This document shows positions 40,511-50,223 of a DNA stretch of 64,000 nt, piece by piece. The DNA lies in the NCBI GenBank assembly GCA_003151515.1, contig PLXS01000022.1, positions 20,825-84,824 of the forward strand, given 5' to 3'. Position numbers and translations under genes: made by a program. Below the pieces are notes generated by a model. The model was not told the DNA's origin and did no database searches. It saw nothing but the letters and a program-made list of their open reading frames with translations. Within the stretch, counting starts at the first letter, position 1, and the number at the start of each line of letters is the position of its first letter. The DNA comes from Opitutaceae bacterium. GTDB taxonomy: Bacteria > Verrucomicrobiota > Verrucomicrobiia > Opitutales > Opitutaceae.

Positions 40511-42109
40511 TCAGCGTACGAGCCCTATGAGCACGCTGCGGCTCTTGGAGTGGACGCGCAGGACATGGCTGGAAGGATCCCATGTCACCGTGGCCCCCTC
40601 AATTTCAGAAGGGGAGCACGACCCCAGCTTGAACAGCTCCTCGGAATCCGCATCGAACTTTTCATACCGTATCCGGGATTCCCCGTACTCGATCGACCGG
40701 ATCACCGAGGAGGTGCGCAGCAGGTGCACCTGGTTGTCCGGCGCCAGCTGCGGGTCCGAGGCCATCGCGCGGATGTAATGGCGCACGAAGTCCCCGTAGC
40801 CGTCCGTGAGCCAGTTGTCGTCCCTCGGGTACTGGTTCTTGCCGTCGCCATCCACCCAGTAGGTGGCCCAGTTGAGCCTCCGGATCGCCGCAGGCCTTGC
40901 GGACCAGTCCCCGGTCCTCTCGGCGTAGAGCAGCTCCACGGCGGCGTGCCGCGAGGTGTGGCTGTTGCCGGGTACGGGGAACTGCGTCTGCTCGTTGATG
41001 ACGACCACGCGCCACTTGTCCGCCTCATGGTTCGCAAACCTGCCGTATGACCAGTCGAGGATGCCCCTCGCCTTCGCCCTCCACTCGGGATCCCAGCCCG
41101 GGTGCTCCAGGATGTAGGCCGCGAGCGTGTCGGCGTTGATCTCCGTGTCGGAATAGTCCTTCGTGCTCACGTCCTCGAAGAAGGGGCCCCAGCGGTTGTT
41201 CCTCAGGGGGTATTTCTTGAGCCAGTCGGTGACGAGCCGGGACGTCTCACGGTACTTGCCCGGCTGGCCTTCGTTCAGGGCCGCGAGCTCGTCGAAGAGC
41301 CGCAGCGCCCCCGTCCAGTTGGTCGTGTAGGACGCCCTGTAGACGAGGTGGTCGCGGTCGTTGAGCTCCTCGTGGACCTTTCCCGTGGCGCTGTTAACGC
41401 GGAAGGGCCAGGGCGAGTTCGCCTCGTCGCCGGGCGCAACGTTGCGCGCCAGCCTGTCCGCGATCCGGATCGCCCGCTGCAGGTAGCGCCGGTCGCCCGT
41501 CGCCTTGTACAGCACCACGAGCTCCGCCCCGAAGCTCGCCGCCTTGTCGGGTTGCAGGAAGCCGGGGCCCGCCCTCATGTCCCCGTCATAGCGGCCCGAG
41601 CGCTCGTCCAAGTTGTAGGGATAGGGAAGCCCTCCCCAAAGCTGATCCTCGGGGGCTATCCCGTGCGCCATCCAATAGTCGGCCATCAGGCGCATGTTGT
41701 CATGGACCGCGGGGTCGCCCAGGTACCCGTAGAGCAGGTTCCACGACGAGAGCGCCATGTTGATCTGGTCCCCCCCAAGCCCCCTCGGGTCGTCCCTGTC
41801 CGCTTTCCAGACCTGGTGAAGCAGGTAGTACGGGACCCCGTTCGGGCATGTCCTCATGGTGATCCAGAAACTCCAGACCTGCCGGATCACGTGGTCGTAG
41901 GCCTCGGGCGGCCCTTCCCCGTACCAGGGGACAATCCCCCCCTGCGCGTCGACCCTCACCTCGTGGTAGCCGAGGCTCTCGGCCGAGGCCGCGCGCGCGG
42001 GCGCCAGGCAAGCAGACGCCAGCACCGCGCAGAGAAGGACGGCGGGGCGGCCGGGACACCCGGGCAAGGCCCCCGCAAGGAGCCGCGGTTTCGCCAATAT
42101 CATCCTCAC
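40511..42109 (-). CDS. secreted alpha/alpha-barrel protein, glycosidase-like
   Basis: 532 residues with a signal peptide (ends near PARAASAE, ~residue 44). The mature protein is helical, with repeated Trp/Tyr-rich helices such as MALSSWNLLYGYLGDP, AASFGAELVVLYKATGDRRYLQRAI and INADTLAAYILEHPGWDPEW. These suggest an (alpha/alpha)6 barrel as in six-hairpin glycosidases, polysaccharide lyases or glucuronyl epimerases. The C-terminal ~80 residues look beta-rich. No catalytic motif can be assigned, so the reaction is open. It is convergent with the DUF4038 gene and GC composition here is back to the window average. Confidence 0.72.
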   Translation of the reverse strand: MRMILAKPRLLAGALPGCPGRPAVLLCAVLASACLAPARAASAESLGYHEVRVDAQGGIVPWYGEGPPEAYDHVIRQVWSFWITMRTCPNGVPYYLLHQVWKADRDDPRGLGGDQINMALSSWNLLYGYLGDPAVHDNMRLMADYWMAHGIAPEDQLWGGLPYPYNLDERSGRYDGDMRAGPGFLQPDKAASFGAELVVLYKATGDRRYLQRAIRIADRLARNVAPGDEANSPWPFRVNSATGKVHEELNDRDHLVYRASYTTNWTGALRLFDELAALNEGQPGKYRETSRLVTDWLKKYPLRNNRWGPFFEDVSTKDYSDTEINADTLAAYILEHPGWDPEWRAKARGILDWSYGRFANHEADKWRVVVINEQTQFPVPGNSHTSRHAAVELLYAERTGDWSARPAAIRRLNWATYWVDGDGKNQYPRDDNWLTDGYGDFVRHYIRAMASDPQLAPDNQVHLLRTSSVIRSIEYGESRIRYEKFDADSEELFKLGSCSPSEIEGATVTWDPSSHVLRVHSKSRSVLIGLVR

Positions 42110-42223
42110 CCTAGGCTCGATCGGCGCCTACTAGCGTCAACGGCAAACCGCCCATTGGGGGTCGGCGAGGAAGACGGTGTTGCCATTTGGGCCCCCGTGC
42201 GGTGCCCTTTCGGGGCCCCGCCC

Positions 42224-43924
42224 ATGATCGCCGAGACGCTCGCCTGCCTCCTCCTCGTTCTCGTCGTCGCGGCGGGCCTGTCGCGCCCGGTGGTTGACCG
42301 CATGGGGCTTGCGCCCGCCGAGGCCCTGGCGGCGGGGGCCCTCCTTTCGCTTGTCGCAGCCTGGGCGATCGACTGGGCGGTCTTCACGACGGGCTGCCCC
42401 CTGTCGGGCTACTGGGCCGCGCCAGCGCTGGCGGCGGCCTTCCTCGTGGCCGGGCGGCGCGCCCTCGCGGCCATCCTGCGCGACCCAGACGCCCGCGGCC
42501 TCGCCGCCGGCCAGCTCCTGGTCACCGGCTGGTGCGTGTCCTTCCTCTCCTTCGTTAAGAACTACTCCGGCGGCGCCTGGACGGGCGACTCCTACGAGCA
42601 CTGGGAGAGGGCGCTGTACTTCCTGCGGATGTGGGGGCACGACCGGGCCTTCATCGGGCTCTACCAGCTTCCGGCGCGACCGCCCCTGGCGAACGTGCTG
42701 GCCGCGGGCTTCCTGCGCCTCACCTCGGTCGATTACGCGCACTACCAGATCGTGACGACCGCGCTCTGCAGCCTCGCGTACCTCCCGGTGGGGCTCCTGG
42801 CGCTTCGCTTCGGCGGCGCCCGCGCGGCGCGGATGGCCGCGCTCATCCTGATGGTCAACCCCCTCTTCATCCAGAACGCCACGTACCCGTGGACCAAGCT
42901 CCAGGCGGCGGCGTTCGTCCTGGGTGGGCTGTACTTCCTGCTGCGGGTGCGCGACGGCGGCCCGCAGAGGGGACCTTGCGCGGCCCTGTGCGGGCTTCTA
43001 TTCGGGGGCGCGCTCGTCACCCACTACTCCGCCGGGCCCTACGCCGCGGCGGCCGCGGCGGCCTGGCTCGTCATGGCGTGGCGATCCGGCCGGGGCGGCC
43101 GGCTCTGGGGAGGCGCGGCGGCCGCTGCGGTCGCCGGGGCGTGCGTGGCGCTGCCCTGGTTCCTCTGGAGCACGGGCGAGTACGGGCTTCGCTCGACGCT
43201 CCTCTCGAACACCACGGTCTCCATGATGCAGAAGGTGCCGGGGAGCCTGCTGGTCAAGATGGCGCTCAACCTGCGCGACACCCTCATCCCGCCGCAGCTT
43301 CGCGGCTTCCACGGCACGCTCTTCCTGCAGTCGAGCCCCTGGGGGGCGCTGCGCGACCAGGCCTTCATCGTCTACCAGCTCAACCTCCTCTTGGCCTTGG
43401 GGAGCGTCGGCTTCGCCGCGACCCTGCGCGAGGCGGCGCGGGCATGGAAGGCGGCGCCCGCGGGGGCGCGCGCCTTCTGGCCGGCATTCCTCGGGTGCGT
43501 CGTGGCCTTAAGCCTTGCGGCCTACGGGGACCGGGACCACTACGGGATCGCGCACATCTGCCTGCAGCCGGTCATCCTCCTGGCCCTCGCCTTCCTGGCC
43601 TCCCGGTGGGCGTCGCTTGGTCCCGCTTGGCGCGCCGCCCTCGCCGCGGGCTGGGCCGCGGACTTCTGCCTCGGGATCGCGCTGCAGTTCGCCGTCGAGG
43701 ACTTCGCAATCGACCGCTGGCTCACCCCCGGGCGCAGCCTCCTGGAGGTGTCCGCGACGTATTCGGGGGTGTCGCAGGAGAACCTCGCTGAGAAAATCAT
43801 CGCCCACGACGCGTATTTTTCCGACATTCTCCCCACTCGTCCCGCGTTCGTCCTGGTGCTCATGGGTGCACTCCTCTGCCTAGCCCTCTTGCGCGCCGTC
43901 CGATCGCAGCCGGGCCCCGCATAG
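42224..43924 (+). CDS. GT-C-like polytopic membrane protein
   Basis: 566 residues from ATG 42224; the upstream open frame is antisense to the previous gene and is not counted. Several N-terminal helices, then a loop with GGAWTGDSYEHWERALYFLRMW, where the acidic residues would be the GT-C active site, then RPPLANVLAAGFLRL and many more helices. The C-terminal part contains a loop ending in YSGVSQENLAEKI. It probably transfers lipid-linked sugars at the periplasmic face. Only 3 bp separate it from the following GT2, which would make its donor. Confidence 0.78.
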   Translation: MIAETLACLLLVLVVAAGLSRPVVDRMGLAPAEALAAGALLSLVAAWAIDWAVFTTGCPLSGYWAAPALAAAFLVAGRRALAAILRDPDARGLAAGQLLVTGWCVSFLSFVKNYSGGAWTGDSYEHWERALYFLRMWGHDRAFIGLYQLPARPPLANVLAAGFLRLTSVDYAHYQIVTTALCSLAYLPVGLLALRFGGARAARMAALILMVNPLFIQNATYPWTKLQAAAFVLGGLYFLLRVRDGGPQRGPCAALCGLLFGGALVTHYSAGPYAAAAAAAWLVMAWRSGRGGRLWGGAAAAAVAGACVALPWFLWSTGEYGLRSTLLSNTTVSMMQKVPGSLLVKMALNLRDTLIPPQLRGFHGTLFLQSSPWGALRDQAFIVYQLNLLLALGSVGFAATLREAARAWKAAPAGARAFWPAFLGCVVALSLAAYGDRDHYGIAHICLQPVILLALAFLASRWASLGPAWRAALAAGWAADFCLGIALQFAVEDFAIDRWLTPGRSLLEVSATYSGVSQENLAEKIIAHDAYFSDILPTRPAFVLVLMGALLCLALLRAVRSQPGPA

Positions 43925-43927
43925 CCA

Positions 43928-44869
43928 ATGACCGATTCCAAGGAGACAGTCGCCATCGTGATCCCCGTCTTCAACGAGGAGCATGTGCTGCCCGAGCTGC
44001 TGGCGCGGCTGGGCGGCCTCCTCGCGGGCCAGCCAGGCCTCGCGTGGAGGGTCGTGTTCGTCGACGACGGCAGCCGCGACCGCACGGCGGAGCTCGTCCG
44101 GGCCCAGGCCGCGGCCGACCCCCGCTTCGAGCTGGTCGAGCTCTCGCGCAACTTCGGCTTCCAGAGCGCGCTCTCCGCGGGGCTCGCCCGCGCCGCGGGC
44201 GCCGACGCCGTCGTCACCATGGACGCGGACCTGCAGGACCCCCCGGAGCTGATCCCAAAGCTGATCGCCGCGTGGCGCTCGGGCGCCGAGGTCGTCCGGG
44301 CCGTGCGGGCCTCGCGCAGCGAGACCGGGCTCCGCCGCATGGGATTCGACCTCTTCCACTCCCTCTACGGGAGGCTCACGGACATCCCCGTCGAGTCCAA
44401 CACGGGCACGTTCGGCCTTCTCGGCGGGCCCGCGCTTGAGGCGTTCGCGCAGCTGCCCGAGCGCAACAGGTTCTTCCCGGGCCTGCGGGCCTGGATCGGC
44501 TTCCCCACGGCGGACGTGGCCTACGACCGCCAGGAGCGGGCCGCGGGCAGACCCAAGCAGACGCTGCGCCGGCTCGTGCGCTACGCGGTCGACGGCTTCT
44601 TCAGCTTCTCGTACCTGCCGCTGCGCTTCCTCACCTACAGCGGCATCCTGGTGAGCCTGCTCGGGTTCATCCTGGGCCTCTACTTCATCGTGAAGCGCCT
44701 CCTGGGCATCGAGACGGCGTCGACGGGGTTCACGACCCTCGTGTCGCTCGTCACGTTCCTCGGGGGGATCCAGCTGATCGGCATCGGGGTCCTGGGCGAG
44801 TACCTGGGCCGCGTCTACGACGAGGTGAAGCAGCGGCCGATCTACATCGTGAAGCCGCCGCGGCGCTGA
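43928..44869 (+). CDS. GtrB/ArnC-like glycosyltransferase family 2
   Basis: 313 residues. The cytosolic GT2 domain has AIVIPVFNEEHVLPELL, VFVDDGSRDRT, LSRNFGFQSALSAGL and the metal site MDADLQDPPELI (~residue 98). Two C-terminal membrane helices follow (LTYSGILVSLLGFILGLYFIV and TLVSLVTFLGGIQLIGIGVL), then the conserved GEYLGRVYDEVKQRPIYIV. This architecture matches polyprenyl-phosphate glucosyl or aminoarabinosyl synthases that supply GT-C enzymes. Flanked by GT-C-like genes 3 bp upstream and 7 bp downstream, it should feed one of them. Confidence 0.95.
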   Translation: MTDSKETVAIVIPVFNEEHVLPELLARLGGLLAGQPGLAWRVVFVDDGSRDRTAELVRAQAAADPRFELVELSRNFGFQSALSAGLARAAGADAVVTMDADLQDPPELIPKLIAAWRSGAEVVRAVRASRSETGLRRMGFDLFHSLYGRLTDIPVESNTGTFGLLGGPALEAFAQLPERNRFFPGLRAWIGFPTADVAYDRQERAAGRPKQTLRRLVRYAVDGFFSFSYLPLRFLTYSGILVSLLGFILGLYFIVKRLLGIETASTGFTTLVSLVTFLGGIQLIGIGVLGEYLGRVYDEVKQRPIYIVKPPRR

Positions 44870-44876
44870 AGGCCCC

Positions 44877-46334
44877 ATGCCCCGAATCCGGCACCTCGCA
44901 TGGTCGGGCCTGCTGGTGATCGTGGCGGCCGCCCTCTGGCGAAACCTCCCGCGGCTGGCTCCCGGCATGCTCGACTGGGCGGAGCCCGGCAACGTCGCGG
45001 CCGCGCTCGCCCAGGGCCGCGGCTTCAGCGACCCCTTTGGCGGCGGGACCGGCGCCACCGCCTGGGTTTCCCCCCTTCCGGCATGGATCGAGGCGCTCGT
45101 GTTCCTGGCCTTTGGCGTGAAGAGCGCGGCCTCGGCGAAGGCCCTCCTCGTCCTCACGGTCTTGGGCCTGGGCGCGGCGAACGCCCTGCTTGTCGCGGCC
45201 ATGGAGCCCTTCGGGGCCTGGGCGGCCGCCGCCGCGTCCGCGTCGTTCCTCGCCTACGCGACCCTCGTGCCATCGGGGCCGCTCGAGGTCCTAAGCGAGG
45301 CGTGGCTGGACATCCTGCTCTCCGCGACCCTCCTCTGGGCGGCCCTTGGCGCCGCGAGGAATCCGCGGGGCCGCGCGGGCGCGGCCCTGGTGGCCGTCTC
45401 GCTCCTCGCGCCCCTGGACAACGCCGGCCTCGCCGCAGCGGCCGCTTTGGTGCTCCTCGCCATCGCGTGGCCCCTGCGCCGCGACCCGCGGGCGCTCGCC
45501 GTGCCCACGGCGGCGGCCGCCGCCGCGCTCCTCGTGGTGTCGGCTTGGACCTGGCGCAACGCCTCGGCGCTCGGGCGCCTGATCCCGCTCAAGTCCAACT
45601 TCTGGTTCGAGTTTCACCTCGCCAACGTCGACTCCCCCGACGGCCTGCCCAGGACGGAGGCCGTGCTGCGCGCCCTGCCCTACTTTGACCCGGGCCAGTT
45701 CGCGCGCTACGCGGCGCTGGGCGAGGCGGCGTACATCGACTCGTTCCGCGCGCCGTCGCTTGCCGCGCTGCGCGCCGATCCCCTGCACTTCGCGGGCAAC
45801 GTCCTGCGGCGGGCGACCGACGCCGCGGTCTTCTGCAGGAGGGAGGGGGGCGGGGCGTTCACGCGGGCGCAGCTCGACCCGACCGACGTGGCCCGGCTCG
45901 CGGCCGCAGGCGAGCTCCTCGCCGCGGGCGCCTCGGGCGCCTACTGGACGAGGATAGACGCCCCCCCTGGGCGGCAGCGGGCCCTCTTCGCCTCCCTGGG
46001 GCTTAAGGACGGCCCGTCCGCCTGGGGCGACTGGGCCCTCAAGCGCCTCGCCTACGACCAGGCCTACCGCGGACCGCTCGCCCTGGCGGCAGGGTACGTG
46101 ACCGCGGGCGTGCCGGTGGCGGCGCTCCTGCTTGCGGCGCTCCTTTGTTCCGGGAGGCCGCCGCCGCCCGCCGCCTGGGCGGCCGCGATCGGCTTCGGGA
46201 TGCTCCTTCCCTTCGTCCTCGTGAACCACAACGAGCGCCACCAGCTGCCGCTCATCGCCATGCAGTCGGCCGCAATCGGGGCGTTCGCCCAGGCGGCGGC
46301 GTCGCGCCTGCGCCGCGCCAGCGGCTCGCCATGA
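44877..46334 (+). CDS. GT-C-like polytopic membrane protein
   Basis: 485 residues from ATG 44877. A first helix is followed by a loop with MLDWAEPGNVAAALAQGRGFSDPFGGG, an acidic pair placed as in GT-C enzymes, and then SPLPAWIEALVFLAFGV. About ten further hydrophobic segments follow. A C-terminal tail with NHNERHQLPLIAMQ is reminiscent of the NIGHRH loops of the next two genes. It begins 7 bp after the GT2 and its stop overlaps the start of the next gene (ATGA), so it belongs to the five-gene plus-strand operon 42224-50223. Confidence 0.75.
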   Translation: MPRIRHLAWSGLLVIVAAALWRNLPRLAPGMLDWAEPGNVAAALAQGRGFSDPFGGGTGATAWVSPLPAWIEALVFLAFGVKSAASAKALLVLTVLGLGAANALLVAAMEPFGAWAAAAASASFLAYATLVPSGPLEVLSEAWLDILLSATLLWAALGAARNPRGRAGAALVAVSLLAPLDNAGLAAAAALVLLAIAWPLRRDPRALAVPTAAAAAALLVVSAWTWRNASALGRLIPLKSNFWFEFHLANVDSPDGLPRTEAVLRALPYFDPGQFARYAALGEAAYIDSFRAPSLAALRADPLHFAGNVLRRATDAAVFCRREGGGAFTRAQLDPTDVARLAAAGELLAAGASGAYWTRIDAPPGRQRALFASLGLKDGPSAWGDWALKRLAYDQAYRGPLALAAGYVTAGVPVAALLLAALLCSGRPPPPAAWAAAIGFGMLLPFVLVNHNERHQLPLIAMQSAAIGAFAQAAASRLRRASGSP

Positions 46335-48247
46335 AGCGGATCCTTGTCGCAGCCGCGGCAGCGGCCGTCCTTGCGCTCTACTGGTGGATGGCGACCAGCG
46401 TCTCGGACACCATGTGCACGACGGGCGACGAGATCGCACACCTGACCGCGGGCTACTCCTACTGGACCACCAACGACTACAGGCTGCAGCCCGAGAACGG
46501 AAACCTGCCGCAGCGCTGGGCCGCCCTGCCTCTCCTCGGACGGGGCCTTAGGTTCCCCGCCCTGGACCAGAACGCGTGGCGGATATCCGACGTGTGGGAC
46601 ATGGGCTTCCAGTGGTTCTACCAGTGCGGCAACGACCTGCCGGGCATGCTCAGGGCCGGCCGCGGCATGATCGCCCTCTTCGGGGTCGCGACGGGCGCCC
46701 TCGTCTTCTACTGGGCGCGCCGCCTGGGGGGCTCCAAGGCGGCCCTGCTCGCCGTCTTCCTTTTCGCGTTCTGCCCGACGATGCTCGGGAACGGCGCGCT
46801 CGTGACGAGCGACATGGCCGCGACCTGCATGTTCCTCTTGTGCGCCACGGCTTTCTGGGCCATGGCCCACCGGCTCTCGCCGGCGCGCCTCGCCCTCTTC
46901 GGGGCCGCGCTGGGGCTTCTCTGCGTCGCCAAGTTCTCCGCGCCGCTCGTCGCCGCCATGTGCGCGATCCTTTTCGCCGTCAGGGTCGCGGGCGAGGCCG
47001 GCCTGGAGGCCGGCTGGCCCCTTCCCCGCCGCATCGCGGGGCGCGCGCGCGTCGCCGCGGCGCTGGTCGTCGCGACCCTCGCCGCGTGCGCGATCGCGGT
47101 CGCCGTCATCTGGGCCTCGTACGGCTTCCGCTACGCCATGTACAGGCAGTACGAGCCCAACCGCGTGCGCTCGCTGGTCGGCTGGGACGTGCTCGAGGAC
47201 CAGGGCGGCCCGATGGTCCCGGTCCTTCGATTCGCCCGGGCCCACACGCTCCTGCCCGAGTCCTACATCTACGGCTTCGCGCACACGTACCGGTTCTCGC
47301 GCTACCGCAAGGCGTTCCTGAACGGCGACTACCGCAGCACCGGCTGGGTGCAGTACTTCCCGTACACGACGGCCGTGAAGACGCCGCTGGCCCTCTTCGG
47401 GCTCCTGGCACTGGCCGGCCTGCAGGCCGCGACGCTGAAGCGCGACGCGGCGCTCTGGCGCAGGCGCCTCTACGAGTGGTCGCCGCTCCTCTCGCTCTTC
47501 GCGGTCTACTGGGTGTTCTCGCTGGGCAGCGGCCTGAACATCGGCCACCGCCACATCATGCCCGTCTATCCGGTCCTCTTCGTCATGGCCTCGGGCGCCG
47601 CGGCCTGGGTGACGGCGCCGCTTCGCTGGTCGGGGGTTGCGGCCGCCATGCTCGCGGCGTGGTTCGCGGCGGAGTCCGTCTGGATCCGGCCGCACTACCT
47701 GGAGTACTTCAACGAGCTCGTGGGCCCCGGGGACGCCTGGAAGCACGTGGTCGACAGCTCGATTGACTGGGGCCAGGACCTGCCGGAGCTGCGGCGGTGG
47801 CTGGACGCGCACCCCGAGAAGGGGCCCGTCTTCATCTCGTACTTCGGCTCCGGCGACCTGGACACCTACGGGATCAGGGCCACCCGGGTGGGCGACATCA
47901 ACTTCGACCTGCGCCCGCGCAAGGCGCCCGCCATACTCTCGGGCGGCCTCTGGATCATCAGCGTGACGCAGTTCCAGCAGGTCTACACCGAGGCGCGCGG
48001 CCCCTGGGACCTTGCGAAGGAGAGCACCTACCGCGGCCTCCTCGCCCATGTGCTCGAGCTCGAGCGCACCCACGGCAAGCTCACCTACCGCGAGGGCGTC
48101 ACCTTCGAGGAGTACCAGTTCGCGCGCCTCTGCCACGTCCTGCGCGGGCGCGAGCCGCTCGCCCGGCCGTCGTACACCTTCCTCGTCTACAGGCTCAGCG
48201 ACGAGGAGGTGATGAGGGCCCTCTACGAGCCGATCCCGATACCATGA
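46331..48247 (+). CDS. glycosyltransferase family 39-like membrane protein (paralogue 1)
   Basis: 638 residues from ATG 46331, overlapping the previous stop. N-terminal helix, then MCTTGDEIAHLTAGYSYW with the acidic pair at the GT-C active-site position, then NDYRLQPENGNLPQRW, and many helices. GSGLNIGHRHIMPVYP occurs in the C-terminal half, followed by a soluble C-terminal part beginning VDSSIDWGQDLPELRRWLD. All of these motifs recur in the following gene, so the two are tandem paralogues. They are common in bacteria as presumed phospholipid-carrier-dependent glycosyltransferases. Acceptor unknown. Confidence 0.87.
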   Translation: MKRILVAAAAAAVLALYWWMATSVSDTMCTTGDEIAHLTAGYSYWTTNDYRLQPENGNLPQRWAALPLLGRGLRFPALDQNAWRISDVWDMGFQWFYQCGNDLPGMLRAGRGMIALFGVATGALVFYWARRLGGSKAALLAVFLFAFCPTMLGNGALVTSDMAATCMFLLCATAFWAMAHRLSPARLALFGAALGLLCVAKFSAPLVAAMCAILFAVRVAGEAGLEAGWPLPRRIAGRARVAAALVVATLAACAIAVAVIWASYGFRYAMYRQYEPNRVRSLVGWDVLEDQGGPMVPVLRFARAHTLLPESYIYGFAHTYRFSRYRKAFLNGDYRSTGWVQYFPYTTAVKTPLALFGLLALAGLQAATLKRDAALWRRRLYEWSPLLSLFAVYWVFSLGSGLNIGHRHIMPVYPVLFVMASGAAAWVTAPLRWSGVAAAMLAAWFAAESVWIRPHYLEYFNELVGPGDAWKHVVDSSIDWGQDLPELRRWLDAHPEKGPVFISYFGSGDLDTYGIRATRVGDINFDLRPRKAPAILSGGLWIISVTQFQQVYTEARGPWDLAKESTYRGLLAHVLELERTHGKLTYREGVTFEEYQFARLCHVLRGREPLARPSYTFLVYRLSDEEVMRALYEPIPIP

Positions 48248-50223
48248 GCGCCCGCCCCACCCTGCGATGGGCGCCGGCGGCCGCCGCGGCCCTCCTCGCC
48301 CTGCACTTCGTGATGGCGGTCGCGAGCAAGCTGCACCAGAGCACGACCTCGGACGAGATCGTCCACCTGACGGGCGGCTACAGCTACTGGGCCCTTGACG
48401 ACTACCGCCTGCAGCCCGAGAACGGCAACCTGGCGCAGCGCTGGGTGGCGCTGCCCACCTGGATAAGGGGCGCCACGTTCCCCACGCTCGACCAGGACTA
48501 CTGGAGAAAGAGCGACGTGTGGGTCATGGGCCACGAGTTCTTCTACGAGACGGGCGAGGATCACTTCCCCAGGCTCATGGCGGCGCGCGCCATGACGGCG
48601 CTCCTGAGCGTGGCCCTGGGCGCACTCGTGTTCGCCTGGTCCCGTCGCCTCTTCGGCGACCCGGGGGCGCTCGTTTCCGTCGCCTTCTACGCCTTCAGCC
48701 CCTCCTTCCTCGCCCACGGGGGCTACGCCACGTCCGACGTGTGCATGGCGTTCTTCATGCTGGCCTGCGTAGGGGCCTGGTGGCGCCACCTGCAGACCCC
48801 CGGCGCCGGCCCCTTCGCCCTGTCCGCGGCGGTCTTCGGGCTCGCCTGCGTCGCCAAGTTCTCGGCGGTGCTGCTGCTGCCGATGATGGCGCTGTGTGCG
48901 CTCGCCCTCGTCGCGGCGGGGCGCGCCGGGATCCCGAGGGTCGTCCTCTCGGCCCTGGGCCACGCGGCCGCGGCCGTCCTCGTCATCTGGGCCTTCTACG
49001 GCTTCCGCTACAGCGCGTTCAACCCGGCCCTGCCGCCCGCCGACCAGTTCATCGAGTCGTGGCCCGACATGTACGCGCACACGGGCTGGATCGGGGCCGT
49101 CATCCACCGCGTGGCCGACGCCAGGCTCCTGCCCGAGGCGTTCCTCTACGGGGCCGCCTACGTCGTCGAGACCTCCCAGGTGCGGGGGGCGTTCCTGAAC
49201 GGCGAGTACAGCATCGCCGGCTGGCATAGCTTCTTCCTCTGGGCCTTCGCCCTGAAGACGACGCTGCCCCTGATGGCCGCGTGCGCGGCATCCCTCGGGC
49301 TGGGCGCCGCCGCCCTCCTGAGAAAGGGGCCTGGAGCGCGGGCGCGGCTCCTGGCGCTGCTTCCGTTCACGCCGCTCGCGGCCCTCTTCGCCGTCTACTG
49401 GGCCGCTTCCCTCGCCAGCCACCTCAATATCGGCCACCGCCACCTCCTGCCGGCGTACCCGCCGCTGTACATCCTCACCGGGGCCCTGGGCCGGCTCTTC
49501 ACCCGGCCCCTGCGCCTCAGCGGCGCCCTGGCCGCGATTCTGGTCGCCTGGCACGCGGCCGAGTCGGCCCTGGTCGCCCCGAGCTACATCGCCTACTTCA
49601 ACGAGCTCGCCGGGGGGCCCGCCGGCGGCTACAGGCACCTGGTCGACAGCTCGCTCGACTGGGGCCAGGACCTGCCGGGGCTCAAGGCCTGGCTGGAGCG
49701 CAACGCGAGGCCCGGGGAGGACGTGTACCTCGCCTACTTCGGCACCGGCGAGCCCCGCTACTACAGGATCCCGGCCAAGCGCCTGGCCTACATAAACACC
49801 TTCCACGAGGACGAGCCCTACATCCCCCTGGGACCGGGCCTGTACTGCGTCGGCGCAACGATGCTCCAGCAGGTCTACAGCTCCGTGCGGGGCCCCTGGA
49901 CCATTGAGCTGGAGAAGGAGTACGTGTTCCTGCGCACGTTCGAGCCGGCCTTCGCGGCCTACGCGTCCGACCCGGCCGCGCGCGAGAGCCTGGAGCGCGA
50001 GCTATCGCCCGCCAAGTGGAAGGCGAGCCGCGACCGCTTCCTGCACCTGCGCTTCGCGCGCCTGTGCCACTACCTGCGGGTGCGCCGGCCGGACGCCGTG
50101 GTCGGCTACTCGATCTTCATCTACCGGCTGGGCGCCGGCGAGGTCGCCGGGGCGACCGAGGGGCCGCTCAAGGACTGGATCTCGCTGATAAACCGCAGCG
50201 GGGAGGGCCGCGCCGGCCCCTGA
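48244..50223 (+). CDS. glycosyltransferase family 39-like membrane protein (paralogue 2)
   Basis: 659 residues from ATG 48244, overlapping the upstream stop (ATGA). It repeats the layout of its upstream paralogue: TTSDEIVHLTGGYSYW, DYRLQPENGNLAQRW, ASHLNIGHRHLLPAYP and VDSSLDWGQDLPGLKAWL. It has an extra ~50-residue C-terminal segment. Its 3' end overlaps the opposing gene at 50121 by 103 bp, so the last ~34 residues of both proteins are encoded on complementary strands. It is last gene of the plus-strand operon. Confidence 0.86.
   Translation: MSARPTLRWAPAAAAALLALHFVMAVASKLHQSTTSDEIVHLTGGYSYWALDDYRLQPENGNLAQRWVALPTWIRGATFPTLDQDYWRKSDVWVMGHEFFYETGEDHFPRLMAARAMTALLSVALGALVFAWSRRLFGDPGALVSVAFYAFSPSFLAHGGYATSDVCMAFFMLACVGAWWRHLQTPGAGPFALSAAVFGLACVAKFSAVLLLPMMALCALALVAAGRAGIPRVVLSALGHAAAAVLVIWAFYGFRYSAFNPALPPADQFIESWPDMYAHTGWIGAVIHRVADARLLPEAFLYGAAYVVETSQVRGAFLNGEYSIAGWHSFFLWAFALKTTLPLMAACAASLGLGAAALLRKGPGARARLLALLPFTPLAALFAVYWAASLASHLNIGHRHLLPAYPPLYILTGALGRLFTRPLRLSGALAAILVAWHAAESALVAPSYIAYFNELAGGPAGGYRHLVDSSLDWGQDLPGLKAWLERNARPGEDVYLAYFGTGEPRYYRIPAKRLAYINTFHEDEPYIPLGPGLYCVGATMLQQVYSSVRGPWTIELEKEYVFLRTFEPAFAAYASDPAARESLERELSPAKWKASRDRFLHLRFARLCHYLRVRRPDAVVGYSIFIYRLGAGEVAGATEGPLKDWISLINRSGEGRAGP

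Noticed and set aside
46064..48136. 690-codon minus-strand frame opposite the glycosyltransferase 39-like genes
   Set aside because: Low-complexity Arg/Glu/Gly composition; it is the mirror of well-supported membrane proteins.
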